DNA of 64,000 nucleotides from CAIQPV01 sp964480365 (GCA_964480365.1 CAYZPM010000018.1:1-64000), one strand, 5' to 3'; positions 34,801 to 43,792 are shown, numbered from the stretch's first letter. Made by a program: numbers and translations. The notes: a model not told the origin generated them from the letters alone.

Positions 34801-35651
34801 CATTCGATGAAACCTGGTTTGCCTATGCCGATCGAACCCGTGTGAAGCAGGTTTTGATCAACCTGCTTTCCAATGCGATCAAATACAACCGCGAGCATGG
34901 AACGGTCAAAGTGGAGTGCACCGAGAGCACCCCGGAACGCATACGCGTCAGCATCAAAGACAGCGGTGTGGGATTGTCTCCGGAAAAGCTGCTACAGCTG
35001 TTTCAGCCGTTCAATCGCCTCGGGCAAGAGGCTGGCACCGAGGAAGGGACAGGCATCGGCTTGGTGGTAACCAAGCAACTGGTCGAACTGATGGGAGGCG
35101 CAATCGGAGTGGAAAGCACCGTCGGAGTGGGCAGCAAATTCTGGATCGAACTGATCCGGGAAGTTATGCCACAGTTTGCCGCTGAAAGTATACTGCCCTC
35201 AGAACTTGCACTACAAGTTCATGGAAACGCGGCGCGGCGCACCCTGCTCTATGTGGAAGACAATCCGGCCAACCTGATGCTTGTCGAGCAAATAATTGAG
35301 GATCACCCACATGTAAATATGTTGAGCGCGCGCGATGGCAGACAAGGCATCACGATGGCGGTTGCCCATCTTCCGGATGTGATCCTGATGGATATCAATC
35401 TGCCCGGCCTCAATGGTTTCCAGGCGCTGAAACTCCTGCGTGAAGATCCGCTAACAGCGCACATTCCGGTGCTTGCCATCAGTGCCAATGCCATGCCACG
35501 CGATATAGCAAAGGGACTGAAGGCCGGATTTTTCAGGTATCTCACCAAACCCATCAATGTCAATGAATTTATGAACGCCTTGGACGGTGCACTTAAATTT
35601 GCTGAAACAGGATTGGACGACACCAATAAAATGGATAAATATGATGATTAA
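31803..35651 (+). CDS. Hybrid sensor histidine kinase with six PAS domains and REC
   Basis: A 1282-residue soluble protein without membrane segments. Order: PAS (about 30-165), PAS (200-320), a coiled linker, PAS (350-460), two nearly identical PAS (470-610 and 612-752), PAS (765-880), HisKA with MSHELRTPLN (His about 906), HATPase_c (N-box NLLSNAIKYN; DSGVGLS; GTGIGLVV) and a C-terminal receiver with phospho-Asp in LMDINLPG (about residue 1197) and Lys in YLTKPINV. The first, fourth and fifth PAS are copies of one another. Predicted cytosolic sensor that passes phosphate to its own receiver. Its stop overlaps the start of the next gene, so the two act together. Confidence 0.93.
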   Translation: MSEEIRDAVILKPAAGTTEGIAESKRQKALLKTGALQNAILNSANFSSIATDEKGVIQIFNVGAERMLGYAAVDVLNKITPVEIFDPQELIVRAQALSVELDTPIAPGFEALVFKASRGIEDIYELTKIRKDGSRFPAIVSVTALRDAQGEIIGYLLLCTDNTARKQVEAERQHLLEIQEETNKQLQQTNLTLQVSEERLAVTLNSIGDAVIATDAEARVTLLNPLAEQLTGWTRAEAIGRPVDEVFHIINQETRQPAIIPVMETLVHGTIQGLANHTVLISSDGSECAIADSCAPIRDRDDQVIGAVLVFRDVTEEYTVQQTMEEQQIELELQNEELRTSQEALHISQERYFDLYDFAPVGYCTISEQGLILEANLTTANLLGLPRGELVNQPISRFIVKEDADIYYLLHKQLSKIGEAQKCELRMVNDGKQIWMQLSITTAQDNGAPVLRIVMNDINERKRAEEALFKAGALQRAIFNSANFSSIATDAKGVIQIFNVGAERMLGYTAADVMNKITPAEISDPQEVIARAEALSVELGTPITPGFEALVFKASRGIEDIYELTYIRKDGSRFPAIVSVTALRDDENTIIGYLLIGTDNTARKQAEEALLKAGALQSAIFNSANFSSIATDAKGVIQIFNVGAERMLGYAAADVMNKITPAEISDPQEVIARAKALSAELETQIAPGFETLVFKASRGIEDIYELTYIRKDGSRFPAVVSVTALRDDKNAIIGYLLIGTDNTARKQIEAEQKLLDQRLRDQQFYTRSLIESNIDALMTTDPSGIISDVNKQMEELTGCTRDELIGAPFKNYFTDPERAEAAIKQVLSEKKVSNYELTARAMDGKKTVVSFNAATFYNRDRKLQGVFAAARDVTERKRMDHELENAKSVAENANLAKSDFLSRMSHELRTPLNAILGFAQLLEAGTPPPTATQIVRLHQIIKAGWYLLELINEILDLAVIESGKLSLSREPVSLVDVMRECQAMIEPQAQKSDIHISFLPFDETWFAYADRTRVKQVLINLLSNAIKYNREHGTVKVECTESTPERIRVSIKDSGVGLSPEKLLQLFQPFNRLGQEAGTEEGTGIGLVVTKQLVELMGGAIGVESTVGVGSKFWIELIREVMPQFAAESILPSELALQVHGNAARRTLLYVEDNPANLMLVEQIIEDHPHVNMLSARDGRQGITMAVAHLPDVILMDINLPGLNGFQALKLLREDPLTAHIPVLAISANAMPRDIAKGLKAGFFRYLTKPINVNEFMNALDGALKFAETGLDDTNKMDKYDD
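33210..34055 (+). repeat. Tandem duplication of a PAS domain within the kinase gene
   Basis: The segment starting KAGALQ recurs with a 426-nt period (33210 and 33636), and a third, more diverged copy begins near 31888. High DNA identity points to recent duplication. Confidence 0.85.
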
Positions 35652-36492
35652 CCAACAAGAAATTCTTAACGCCAGCATTCTGATCGTTGACGATCAGCAA
35701 TCCAATGTGCTTCTGCTTGAGGAAATGCTGCGCGACGTCGGCTATACGCGCATTGCGTCGACAAATGATCCCTTTGAGGTTTGCGCGCTCAACCAAAAAA
35801 ACCGTTACGACCTGATCCTGCTCGACCTTCAGATGCCCGGAATGGATGGCTTCCAGGTGATGGAAAATATGAAGAAATTTGATCCGGACGGCTACCTTCC
35901 GGTACTCGTGATCACCGCCCAACCGGATCACAAGCTGCGTGCCTTGGCCGCCGGTGCGAAAGATTTCGTAGCCAAACCTTTTGATCTGGTCGAAGTACAG
36001 ACGCGTATTCATAACATGCTTGAAGTGCGGCTGTTGTACCAAAAACTCGAAAATTATAACAAGGTGTTGGAACAAACGGTGCTGGAACGTACCGCCGAAC
36101 TACTTGCAAGCGAGGCACGTTTTCGCCGCCTGACTGAGCTGTCGTCCGACTGGTATTGGGAACAGGACGAAAACGGACATTTCACCAAGATTTTCGGCCC
36201 GGTGCTTGAAATGCTCGGAGTCCGGGTCGACGAAGCCTTGGGCCACGCAAGGGATGACCAAGGGGCACTATGGAATGAGGCCGAGCGAGAAATCCTTGAG
36301 GCGAACCTGGCCGCCAGACGACCATTTCTGGATTTCGTCTACAGCCGAACCAATCCGGACGGCTTGTTGCAATATTTAATGGTGAGCGGGGAACCGATGT
36401 TCGATCTTTCCGGTCGCTTTACCGGCTATCGCGGGATCGGCAAGGACGTGACCGAATCAATGTGTTCCAGCGGTGAAACGCCTGCGACGTAG
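35641..36492 (+). CDS. Response regulator: REC plus PAS, no recognisable output domain
   Basis: About 283 residues from ATG 35641. A receiver domain (LIVDDQQSNVLLLEEML, phospho-Asp in LLDLQMPGMDGFQVM, switch Thr in VITAQPD, Lys in FVAKPFDL), a coiled coil (YQKLENYNKVLEQTVLERTA) and one PAS (RFRRLTELSSDWYWEQDENG to YRGIGKDVTE). It then ends TESMCSSGETPAT where comparable proteins continue VTERK into a kinase or GGDEF domain. The C-terminus may be truncated. It overlaps the kinase gene by 11 bases and is its likely partner. Confidence 0.85.
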   Translation: MMINQQEILNASILIVDDQQSNVLLLEEMLRDVGYTRIASTNDPFEVCALNQKNRYDLILLDLQMPGMDGFQVMENMKKFDPDGYLPVLVITAQPDHKLRALAAGAKDFVAKPFDLVEVQTRIHNMLEVRLLYQKLENYNKVLEQTVLERTAELLASEARFRRLTELSSDWYWEQDENGHFTKIFGPVLEMLGVRVDEALGHARDDQGALWNEAEREILEANLAARRPFLDFVYSRTNPDGLLQYLMVSGEPMFDLSGRFTGYRGIGKDVTESMCSSGETPAT

Positions 36493-36578
36493 GATGGTGC
36501 AGATAAACTACGTGCCCACTTTACTTAAACATGATGTATTGACCTACAGTACCTAAGCCGGACGAGCCGAAACCCAAT

Positions 36579-36634
36579 GTAGGTTGGGCTCTGCCCGACA
36601 TTTTTTTATTAACGGCGGGCAAAGCCCGCCCTAC
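36579..36634. repeat. GTAGG-type dispersed repeat, second full copy
   Basis: GTAGGTTGGGC-TCT-GCCCGAC then GGCGGGC-AAA-GCCCGCCCTAC, 90 bp after the truncated response regulator. The rest of the 36493-36787 gap holds nothing recognisable. Confidence 0.75.
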
Positions 36635-36787
36635 AAAAACGCTTTTGCCGCAGGACAATCTGCTCAATATATGTGAAGAGTTGAGTCATAAGAGACTCAA
36701 GAGACAAGGGTTAAGTTTGGGGTTCCGTAAAACCACAGATGGGAATCGAAGAAATAATCGAGTCTACCCCTGATTCTTGATGGATGT

Positions 36788-36901
36788 TTATGGGATAGTC
36801 GTGCTGGCAAGATCCCATGCAGTTTTAAAATCGTAGCCTTTGCCTAGGTAAAAGCGATAATCTCCAATGAAGCGTGCGAACCTGACAAATGTGCGTGACA
36901 T
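36788..36901 (-). CDS. Small protein, 37 residues, unknown
   Basis: MSRTFVRFARFIGDYRFYLG followed by KGYDFKTAWDLASTTIP. An AAGGAG site stands five or six bases before ATG 36901. Basic and aromatic, with no transmembrane stretch. It lies after the slipin gene on the same strand (about 115 bp), so it may be co-transcribed. Unrecognised family; the ribosome site is the main support. Confidence 0.55.
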   Translation of the reverse strand: MSRTFVRFARFIGDYRFYLGKGYDFKTAWDLASTTIP

Positions 36902-37016
36902 GATTGCTCCTTTCCTTACCTGTTTTTTAATAATTTTTTCAATCTTCAGAAACAACATCCATATCTGCGGCAATGTCCACTTCTCGTTCACTCTGCCAAA
37001 CTTTCCGTCAAGGTAA

Positions 37017-37895
37017 TCAAGTCACGACCTTAGGGTGGGCAGCTTCGGGATCATGTATTTCTTTAGTTGCGAGCGAAAGCGCCAGACTCGTTACGGAAGG
37101 GTTCAGGCTATCGACCATCGAGCTCGGAATCAGGATCGTGGCTCCGCGCTCCTTTGTGGCCTCGTAAATGATGTTCATGGCCCGAAGCTGGAGTGCGGCG
37201 GGATGGCCGGCGTAAATATCGGCGGCCTCGACAAATTTTCCCGCGATGGCGGCTTCGGCTGAGCCAAGTATCACCCGCGCCTGTTTCTCGCGCTCGGCCT
37301 GGGCCTGACGCGACATGGCATCCTGTAATGCCTCCGGAATCGCAACGTCACGAATCTCCACCGAACTTACCGAGATGCCCCATGGAGCAGTTTTTTTACC
37401 GATTTCATCCTTCAAATGTTCGTCGGCTTCCTTGCGGTCAGACAACAGGGCGGCCAGCATCGAAGAACCTATCATCTCGCGCAACGTGGTTTGCGCAACC
37501 CGGTCGATGGCCTCACGGTAATTGGTGATGGCTAAAGCCGCTTTTTCTGCATCGTGCACGTGCCAGAAAATGATCGCATCGACGTTGACCGGAACGGTGT
37601 CCTTGGTCAGCGCCTGTTCGGCGTTGAAAGCTGTAGTCTGTATACGTTCGTCGATGATTGCGACCACATTATCGATGACCGGAATAATGACGAACAAGCC
37701 AGCGCCCTTGACGCTTTGCAGCTTCCCCATCCGCAAGATGACGAACTTCTGCCAGGCGTTGGCCATTTTCAACGAGAAGGCGATGATTGCGGCGGCACCG
37801 AAGAACGCGAGTGCAAGGTAGCCATCCACCATTTGGCCGAAGGCGAGGCCCGCGAGAACACATACGGCAACCAGAAATGAGGTAATTGGATTCAT
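37017..37895 (-). CDS. Slipin / stomatin-family SPFH membrane protein
   Basis: About 292 residues: two close hydrophobic segments at the N-terminus, then the SPFH/band-7 domain (VILRMGKLQSVKGAGLFVIIP, TTAFNAEQALTKDTVPVNVDA) and a C-terminal helix with EREKQARVILGSAEAAIAGK. Stomatins oligomerise and organise membrane microdomains; the partner NfeD protease is not nearby. ATG 37895 (MNPITSF) has a GGAG eight bases before; ATG 37901 is too close to that site. Confidence 0.9.
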   Translation of the reverse strand: MNPITSFLVAVCVLAGLAFGQMVDGYLALAFFGAAAIIAFSLKMANAWQKFVILRMGKLQSVKGAGLFVIIPVIDNVVAIIDERIQTTAFNAEQALTKDTVPVNVDAIIFWHVHDAEKAALAITNYREAIDRVAQTTLREMIGSSMLAALLSDRKEADEHLKDEIGKKTAPWGISVSSVEIRDVAIPEALQDAMSRQAQAEREKQARVILGSAEAAIAGKFVEAADIYAGHPAALQLRAMNIIYEATKERGATILIPSSMVDSLNPSVTSLALSLATKEIHDPEAAHPKVVT

Positions 37896-38210
37896 GTTCA
37901 TTGCTCCTTTGTGATACCCGATGGCTGCGTAACCATCCGGCAATCACGCGTAGCGAAAATTCCTATGGTTAAGCTGCGGCAAACGTTATGCATTTTTCAT
38001 AATTTTCTTCATGACCAACGCGGATACTGGCTGCGCTACATTCAAAATCCGTGTTATGGCGATGGCATGTCAGGCCCTTTTTGAGTTGTAAGCGCATTCG
38101 GCAATAGCGCATTCTGAAACACCAGGCAATTTATTTGTCTGCAACAAATGAACCTCCATTGGGTTTATGGGGAAAATGTATTTTGGCGCGCACGGCTACA
38201 TGCCACCAAT

Positions 38211-38317
38211 TATTGTGGGGTGATTCTGACGACACGGCAGTTTTTAAACCATCGGCGCTTTGCTTGATAGGCGATAAGAAAATTCGGTAAAAACTCATCG
38301 GTGTTTGTCCTATACCA
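38211..38317 (-). promoter_or_regulatory. Leader-type repeat, full copy upstream of the slipin gene
   Basis: About 107 bp matching 41377-41482 over the whole length (shared blocks: TTTAAACCATCGG, GCGATAAGAA / GCAATAAGAA, GGTGTTTGTCCTATA). On the minus strand it begins TATAGGACAAACACCGATGA. It lies about 315 bp upstream of the slipin gene in the 640-bp gap 37896-38537, which otherwise shows nothing recognised. Confidence 0.55.
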
Positions 38318-38537
38318 TCAGCCCGTCAAACCCTGTAGTCTTCAAACTCACGAAGTGGGCCAATACCATTGTCAGGTCAAAGCAAAGCGCAGAACCAACG
38401 TGGCGTACTGTTCTTCTATCTCCCGCGTTTGAAAATTGCGGTGCGCAAAGTAAAAACGATGACACCATTCCTTGCCGATGCTCTGTGAGTTAAAGAACAT
38501 ACGGCGCATAATCTCCACCTATTCTCGATGACACAGG

Positions 38538-39257
38538 ATGGAATCCATGAACCTATCGCCCCCCATGTCACAAACTCCCCACGCCGAACGTCATTTTCGC
38601 GCCACAAACATGGTGCGCGACATCGTCATCGGCATGGCGGACGGACTCACTGTTCCATTCGCCCTGGCAGCAGGGCTATCCGGCGCGGTCGCATCCAGCC
38701 GCATCATCACCACGGCGGGACTCGCGGAAATCGCGGCAGGTTCAGTAGCAATGGGACTCGGCGGTTATCTCGCTGCACGCGGGGATGCCGAGCACTATGC
38801 ACGCGAGTTGCTCCGCGAACGGCAGGAGGTACAACTGACACCGGAGCAGGAAGCCGCCGAGATCGTTGAAGTGTTCGAGGGTTATGGCGTGTCGGCGGAA
38901 CAGTCTGCGCCGATAGTCACGGCACTACGCAACAACCGCGAAGCCTGGGTGCGCTTCATGATGCGTTTCGAACTCGGACTGGAGCTTCCGGAACCCGGTA
39001 GAGCAGTGCAGAGCGCTGTGACGATAGCCTGCGCCTATATCGCAGGCGGATTGATCCCGATTGCGCCGTACTTCATGGCAACGGGCATCAATGCGCTGCT
39101 AATTTCAATTGCCGTCACCCTGATCGCACTGGCAGGGTTTGGCTACCTAAAGGGAGGCTTAACCGGAACGCCCCGCTTGCATAGCGCCGTACAAACACTG
39201 CTGGTTGGCGGCACTGCGGCAGCGGCGGCATTTATTTTGGCCAGAGCGATTTCATAG
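38538..39257 (+). CDS. VIT1/CCC1-family iron/manganese transporter
   Basis: A 239-residue membrane protein with the family start VRDIVIGMADGLTVPFALAAGLSG, the AEIAAGSVAMGLGGYLAARGDAEHY motif (with the metal-binding Glu) and three further helices at the C-terminus. Members export Fe2+ or Mn2+ from the cytosol. The start could be ATG 38538 or 38547; no strong ribosome site separates them. Together with the cytochrome and bacterioferritin nearby it suggests an iron-handling neighbourhood. Confidence 0.9.
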   Translation: MESMNLSPPMSQTPHAERHFRATNMVRDIVIGMADGLTVPFALAAGLSGAVASSRIITTAGLAEIAAGSVAMGLGGYLAARGDAEHYARELLRERQEVQLTPEQEAAEIVEVFEGYGVSAEQSAPIVTALRNNREAWVRFMMRFELGLELPEPGRAVQSAVTIACAYIAGGLIPIAPYFMATGINALLISIAVTLIALAGFGYLKGGLTGTPRLHSAVQTLLVGGTAAAAAFILARAIS

Positions 39258-39273
39258 GGTGTTTGTTTCCAGC

Positions 39274-39594
39274 TTACTTTGCCAAGCCAGCAATAAATTC
39301 TGCCATGGTTTGAATTTCAGCGTCAGTTGCTCCTAGGCCTTTTGGCGGCATAACTCCGAGTTTCCAGCCAAACGAACCACCAGTGTTAACGCTGGCAACG
39401 ATTTTACGGACTGCGTCCTTATCGCCTTTGTATTTCGCGGAGACATCCATATATGCCGGTCCAACGATTTTTTTGTCGACGGCATGGCATGCACCACACT
39501 TGGCCTTACCCACCGCTGGCATGTCTACTGCCAATGCGGAACCGGCAATAATCAGCCCTGCTGTTGCAACCATGCTTACGATACTAGATTTCAT
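39274..39594 (-). CDS. Class I c-type cytochrome, periplasmic
   Basis: A 106-residue protein with signal peptide (MKSSIVSMVATAGLIIAGSALA), heme motif CGACH near the mature N-terminus and a distal Met ligand probably in LGVMPPKG. Size and layout are those of cytochrome c5/c551-type electron carriers. A GGAG site precedes the ATG. Convergent with the VIT gene. Confidence 0.93.
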   Translation of the reverse strand: MKSSIVSMVATAGLIIAGSALAVDMPAVGKAKCGACHAVDKKIVGPAYMDVSAKYKGDKDAVRKIVASVNTGGSFGWKLGVMPPKGLGATDAEIQTMAEFIAGLAK

Positions 39595-39767
39595 GTTTTC
39601 TCCGATTAATAATGTTTTGGGCTTGATTACCCGCCAAGCATTTTAAACAAATCCGCATGGTTTGTGCGTGCTCATTTCTGACATTATTTTCTCGCAGCTA
39701 ACTAGAAACCCAGAAAACGCCATGGAACAGCTTATAAAGCCCAAAGGGGAATAAATACCTCCTCCAT

Positions 39768-40514
39768 TTAGTTGCGAGCGTGTGAGAGACTGTAATTCTC
39801 GACGCCTTCGAACCGGGTTAGTTCTCCTGCAAGTTCTGAAATCGGTGCGGCCTTCTTGTCCAGCGCAACCGCGACGAAATGCCATTCTGGTTGCCCGTCC
39901 TGAAAACTGATGGCAATGGTTCCGCCAGCAATCTCATAACCGCGTTCGAGTGCTACGCGGCGCAGCACGTCCTCGTGCGGCACGAAATCCTTACGGAAGC
40001 GCATGAAGATGGCAACTGCCTGGCGCGACGGTAACCAGCCTTCGAGACGCGAAATCCACATCATGCTCAAGGCGGACAATATCGTCAGCAGCATAGCAGC
40101 TAAATAGAAGCCTACACCGACAAGAACTCCGATGGCCGAGGAAGCCCATATTGACGCAGCGGTGGTGAGGCCGCTGATGCTGAATCCTTCCTTCATGATG
40201 ACCCCGGCTCCGAGAAAGCCGATGCCGGTAACGATGCCCTGAATGACGCGCGTCGGGTCGGCAGTAGCTACCACACCGATGCGACCGCCATACCAGTAGG
40301 CGGAATAGCCAACGATGACGGTCAGCGCTGCAGAGGCCATGCAGACAAGCCCATAGGTGCGCATGCCGGCGGCGCGACCGTGGTATGAACGTTCATAGCC
40401 GACAATGAGTCCGAGCAACAAAGCACCCAGAGGATTCAGGAAAACGACGATATTGGCCGCCATCTCGGGAGCTGACCAGTATGTCGCCATGGAATCGTAA
40501 GACAATGCTGTCAT
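39768..40514 (-). CDS. MgtC/SapB-family membrane protein
   Basis: A 248-residue protein with the MgtC core: LLLGLIVGYERSYHGRAAGMRTYGLV, TGIGFLGAGVIMKEG, GLTTAASIWASSAIGVLVG and further transmembrane helices, then a soluble ACT-like C-terminal domain (EVLRRVALERGYEIAGG-like). MgtC proteins affect Mg2+ adaptation and F-type ATPase. ATG 40514 follows a GGAG site. Confidence 0.92.
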   Translation of the reverse strand: MTALSYDSMATYWSAPEMAANIVVFLNPLGALLLGLIVGYERSYHGRAAGMRTYGLVCMASAALTVIVGYSAYWYGGRIGVVATADPTRVIQGIVTGIGFLGAGVIMKEGFSISGLTTAASIWASSAIGVLVGVGFYLAAMLLTILSALSMMWISRLEGWLPSRQAVAIFMRFRKDFVPHEDVLRRVALERGYEIAGGTIAISFQDGQPEWHFVAVALDKKAAPISELAGELTRFEGVENYSLSHARN

Positions 40515-40779
40515 TAATAATCTCCGGGTTCGTGGATAGGCGTTGCTTTGCGTGTGGAGCCCCAGATAGATATTACTCCCTTCTGCCGATTACTGTTACA
40601 CACGAGCCATGGTCGTGAAGTCAGTACACTCAGGAAGCAATCATGTGGAAATCCTGGAGATATTGTGCAACGAGAACGGAAAGAAGTTCGCCCTCAAAAC
40701 TCACTGGAATTTATTGCGAAACCATAGCGCATAGCCCTAGCCGGGCCAAATGAAGAACTAGCTAGACCGCAACAGTTGG

Positions 40780-41205
40780 CTACCCTGGCTTGCGTAACAT
40801 CTTTTCTACCTCATCGGCATGAGCCACTTCAGTAGCAATCATGTTCCGCGAATATTCTTCCAGTCGGATATCCTTGTGCTCTACGAGCGCGAAAAGATCG
40901 TAATAAGCTTTTAGAGCCTCATTTTCATGATCGAGGGACTCTCTCAGAATATCGCCGATATCATGCTTATACGACTCCAGCATTGAGCCAATTACAAGTG
41001 AAGGGTGTCCGTCCAACCAAGTGACCAGCTCCCCTGCCTGCCTGGCATGGACAAGACTCTCATCCGCCTGCTTCTGAAGCCAATCGACAATCGGAATACG
41101 GTTATAGCCGTAGACCATCAAAGAATAATGGGTATATCGCACCACTCCAGCCAGTTCCAATTCCATGATGCGATTCAATGTATTGATAACAGCGTCTTTA
41201 TTCAT
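40780..41205 (-). CDS. Bacterioferritin / ferritin-like diiron protein
   Basis: A 141-residue four-helix protein: ELELAGVVRYTHYSLMVYGYNR (Glu ligand), DESLVHARQAGEL (ExxH), DHENEALKAYYDL and ATEVAHADEVEKML (second ExxH-like). These are diiron-site motifs of the bacterioferritin/Dps-like group; the usual heme-binding Met of Bfr is not clear. It would store or oxidise iron. ATG 41205 with AAGGAG upstream; the longer frame to 41238 is unsupported. Confidence 0.85.
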   Translation of the reverse strand: MNKDAVINTLNRIMELELAGVVRYTHYSLMVYGYNRIPIVDWLQKQADESLVHARQAGELVTWLDGHPSLVIGSMLESYKHDIGDILRESLDHENEALKAYYDLFALVEHKDIRLEEYSRNMIATEVAHADEVEKMLRKPG

Positions 41206-41290
41206 GGTCGGCTCCTTCAAGTGAAAAAGTTGATTCAACTGATCAGAATCCCCTGATGAGTGCGCTTGCGAGTATTAATGATTTATCTCG

Positions 41291-41368
41291 CCCCGCGTCA
41301 CTATCCGTTTGAGCAATGCACAAACGCAAGAACCGGTCAGATGGCGCGGATATGGAAACCTGCTTAAC
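41291..41368 (-). pseudogene. 3' end remnant of a csp gene with its hairpin
   Basis: This stretch aligns with 4442-4520, the end of the cold-shock gene: the same CACTATCCGTTTG hairpin arm, CAAACG other arm, then CGGATATGGAAACCTGCTT matching the codons for KQASNIRS. The rest of the coding region is missing and the leader-type repeat follows directly, as if the middle was deleted. Confidence 0.5.
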
Positions 41369-41376
41369 TGCGCTAT

Positions 41377-41482
41377 TTATTGTGAGGCGATTTTGACGAT
41401 ACGGCAGCTTTTAAACCATCGGTGCTTGGCTTTATAAGCAATAAGAAATCCTGTAAAACCCCATCGGGGTTTGTCCTATATA
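41377..41482 (-). promoter_or_regulatory. Leader-type repeat, full copy joined to the csp remnant
   Basis: About 106 bp, matches 38211-38317. On the minus strand: TATAGGACAAACCCCGATGG first, ending near TTTATTGTGAG. It lies about 170 bp upstream of the bacterioferritin gene. Confidence 0.55.
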
Positions 41483-41524
41483 GGCCAGATCAACCGGTCG
41501 ATGCAACACAGGCATTAAATCTTT

Positions 41525-43792
41525 CTACGGGCGTTTCGAAACCTGTTGACTGAGAAAACTGGCAAGCGGTTTGTCCATTTCCAAAATATGCGGGAGTAGC
41601 CAGTCCTTGATGTATTGCAGTACCAGCAATTCACCCCCATCGGTAAATTTCCCACGCAAATAATTTGCCTCTCCCATCAGGCGTTGATGCATTTTCTTAT
41701 GTATCTCATAACCGGCGTATCCATATTGATTCATCATGCGTTCCTCGGCTTCAAAGTGAGCGCGGGCGTATGTGATCATTTCATCGAACTGATGAATAGC
41801 GACCTCCGTTGGCACATTGTGTTTTACTGCATCATTTAGTCGGTTGATGATGTTTACCAGCTCCCGGTGCTGCTGGTCTATTGTCTGCTCACCTAGCAAA
41901 TAGTCTGCATCAAGAACAATCCAGGATAAATGGTCGGCTTGTCCACTCGCTTTATTTTTGAAAAAAGTATAGGTTTTTTTGCCGCCAGACTTGCTTTCAT
42001 ACATCGCACTATCAGCAGCCGTCATCAGCTTATCAATTTCATAACCGTCATCCGGATACATCGCAATTCCGATACTGACACCGATATTACAATTAGCCAT
42101 ACCATACAAAAACACCGGCTCAGTCAACTTCTGAATGATCTTCTTCGCAATATTGTTTACGTCAGTCTTATTATCCACTTCTCCCAAAATAATGGTGAAC
42201 TCATCACCCCCGAGGCGTGCAACCGTATCTACCCCCCGTACGCATTCCTTCAAACGCATTGCCACGGCCTTCAATACGATATCGCCAGCTTCATGTCCAT
42301 AACTGTCATTAACAGCCTTGAATCCATCAAGGTCCAAAAAGAGGATGGCCAAGCGGTCATGCTTCCGTTTTGCCTGTGAAATCGCTTGGGATAGGCGGTC
42401 ATAAAACAATTCGCGATTGGGCAGTTTTGTCAGCTTGTCGTGGTAAGCCAGAAACTTGATTTTTTGATTCGCCAGCTTGCGTTCCGTGATGTCTTGCCAA
42501 ATGCCGACCAGCAGACGCTTGCTGGGCAGGTCTAACATGCGTGCGTAGATTTCGACGTCCAGAATGTCTCCGTTCTTGCAGCGGTGACGGTTCTCTATTG
42601 TCGTTCCGCCTGAAGCGTCAACTTGCCGCACTGCGGCAATTAATGCCTCTTCATTTAAGTCAGCCTGGATATCTATCAGACGCAAACGGAGAAATTCCTC
42701 ATGCGTATAACCGAGCATACGGCAGGCAGCAGGATTGGCTTCGACAAAATATAAAGTTTCGGGGTCTATCAATTCAATACCGATGGACGCCTGATTGAAA
42801 ACGGCTCTGAACAAAGCTTCACGCTCTGCCAGTTGATCTTCCAAACTCTTGCGTTCGGTGATGTCCTGAAAAAAACCATAGACTCGCTGGTGCTCCAAAT
42901 CCGTTTCACCAATGGCATGAACGTCCCGGAGGTTTCCTTTCGCGGTAACTATTTCCAGTTCGACATCAAACGCCTCGCCATACTCGATCGCCCGATTTAT
43001 AGCCCGTTCAATAATCGGTCTGGATGCAGGCGCATAGAAATTAATTGCTTTTTCCACCGTCAGCTCGAAGGTAGTATCGACTTCATGAATATTGTAAATC
43101 TCCTTCGTCCACGTCAGTTTCCTGGTGTCTGCATAAAACTCCCAGCCACCAACTTTTCCTATCTGTTCGGTTTCATTTAGTAACCGTTGGATTTTATTTA
43201 GCGCCTCATCGGCTTTATTGTGCTCGGTGACATCCTCTGTTATGCCCATCAATTTTTTAACGCCGCCATTCTTGTCTTTAATGGGGACGAAACACGACTT
43301 ATAAATTCTCCCAAGCGGCCCGCTGGAATTAAACTCGAACTGGCTGGTTTCTCCGGCATATGCTTGTGCAAGCAACGTCCCTATGCGTACCCTGTCGGGG
43401 TCACTTACTGCGTCCAGGTATAACAAACCCTGAACCTCGCATTCCTCCTTGAGTCCCAACATGCAGAGCCCCGCCCGGTTCATGGAGGTTAACCTGCCGT
43501 TCATGTCAATCTCATGGATACACATGGGAGAGTTTTCGATGAGCAAGCGGTTGTGATTTTCGCTTTCGCTCAAGGCACGGGTAATTTTCTCGTTTTCCCG
43601 CAATGCCGCTTCCAGTTCATCGGTGCGGTGGCGCACCTGATCTTCAAGCGTAATCGCTGTCTGAAACAGGTTGAAGTCAGAACCCTGAATACTCGTGCTA
43701 TTTTCAACTCGATTCATCAATGCCTGAATGATCTTATTCAGACGCGCGATCTCGGCAAGCAATGCCTGTTCGCTTATATCCAGGTCAGGCAT
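41525..43792 (-). CDS. PAS-rich diguanylate cyclase with C-terminal bacteriohemerythrin
   Basis: About 755 residues from ATG 43792 (MPDLDISEQALL). An N-terminal coiled coil, three PAS/PAC domains (about 85-200, 205-320, 330-440), a GGDEF domain with intact RLGGDEF active site (about residue 530) and a hemerythrin domain with diiron ligands in DQQHRELV, HFEAEERMM, HKKMH and LLPHILEMD. No EAL domain. It should make c-di-GMP under control of O2 or NO bound at the diiron site plus PAS input. The start overlaps the upstream FIST gene end by eight bases, so the two are coupled. Confidence 0.92.
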   Translation of the reverse strand: MPDLDISEQALLAEIARLNKIIQALMNRVENSTSIQGSDFNLFQTAITLEDQVRHRTDELEAALRENEKITRALSESENHNRLLIENSPMCIHEIDMNGRLTSMNRAGLCMLGLKEECEVQGLLYLDAVSDPDRVRIGTLLAQAYAGETSQFEFNSSGPLGRIYKSCFVPIKDKNGGVKKLMGITEDVTEHNKADEALNKIQRLLNETEQIGKVGGWEFYADTRKLTWTKEIYNIHEVDTTFELTVEKAINFYAPASRPIIERAINRAIEYGEAFDVELEIVTAKGNLRDVHAIGETDLEHQRVYGFFQDITERKSLEDQLAEREALFRAVFNQASIGIELIDPETLYFVEANPAACRMLGYTHEEFLRLRLIDIQADLNEEALIAAVRQVDASGGTTIENRHRCKNGDILDVEIYARMLDLPSKRLLVGIWQDITERKLANQKIKFLAYHDKLTKLPNRELFYDRLSQAISQAKRKHDRLAILFLDLDGFKAVNDSYGHEAGDIVLKAVAMRLKECVRGVDTVARLGGDEFTIILGEVDNKTDVNNIAKKIIQKLTEPVFLYGMANCNIGVSIGIAMYPDDGYEIDKLMTAADSAMYESKSGGKKTYTFFKNKASGQADHLSWIVLDADYLLGEQTIDQQHRELVNIINRLNDAVKHNVPTEVAIHQFDEMITYARAHFEAEERMMNQYGYAGYEIHKKMHQRLMGEANYLRGKFTDGGELLVLQYIKDWLLPHILEMDKPLASFLSQQVSKRP

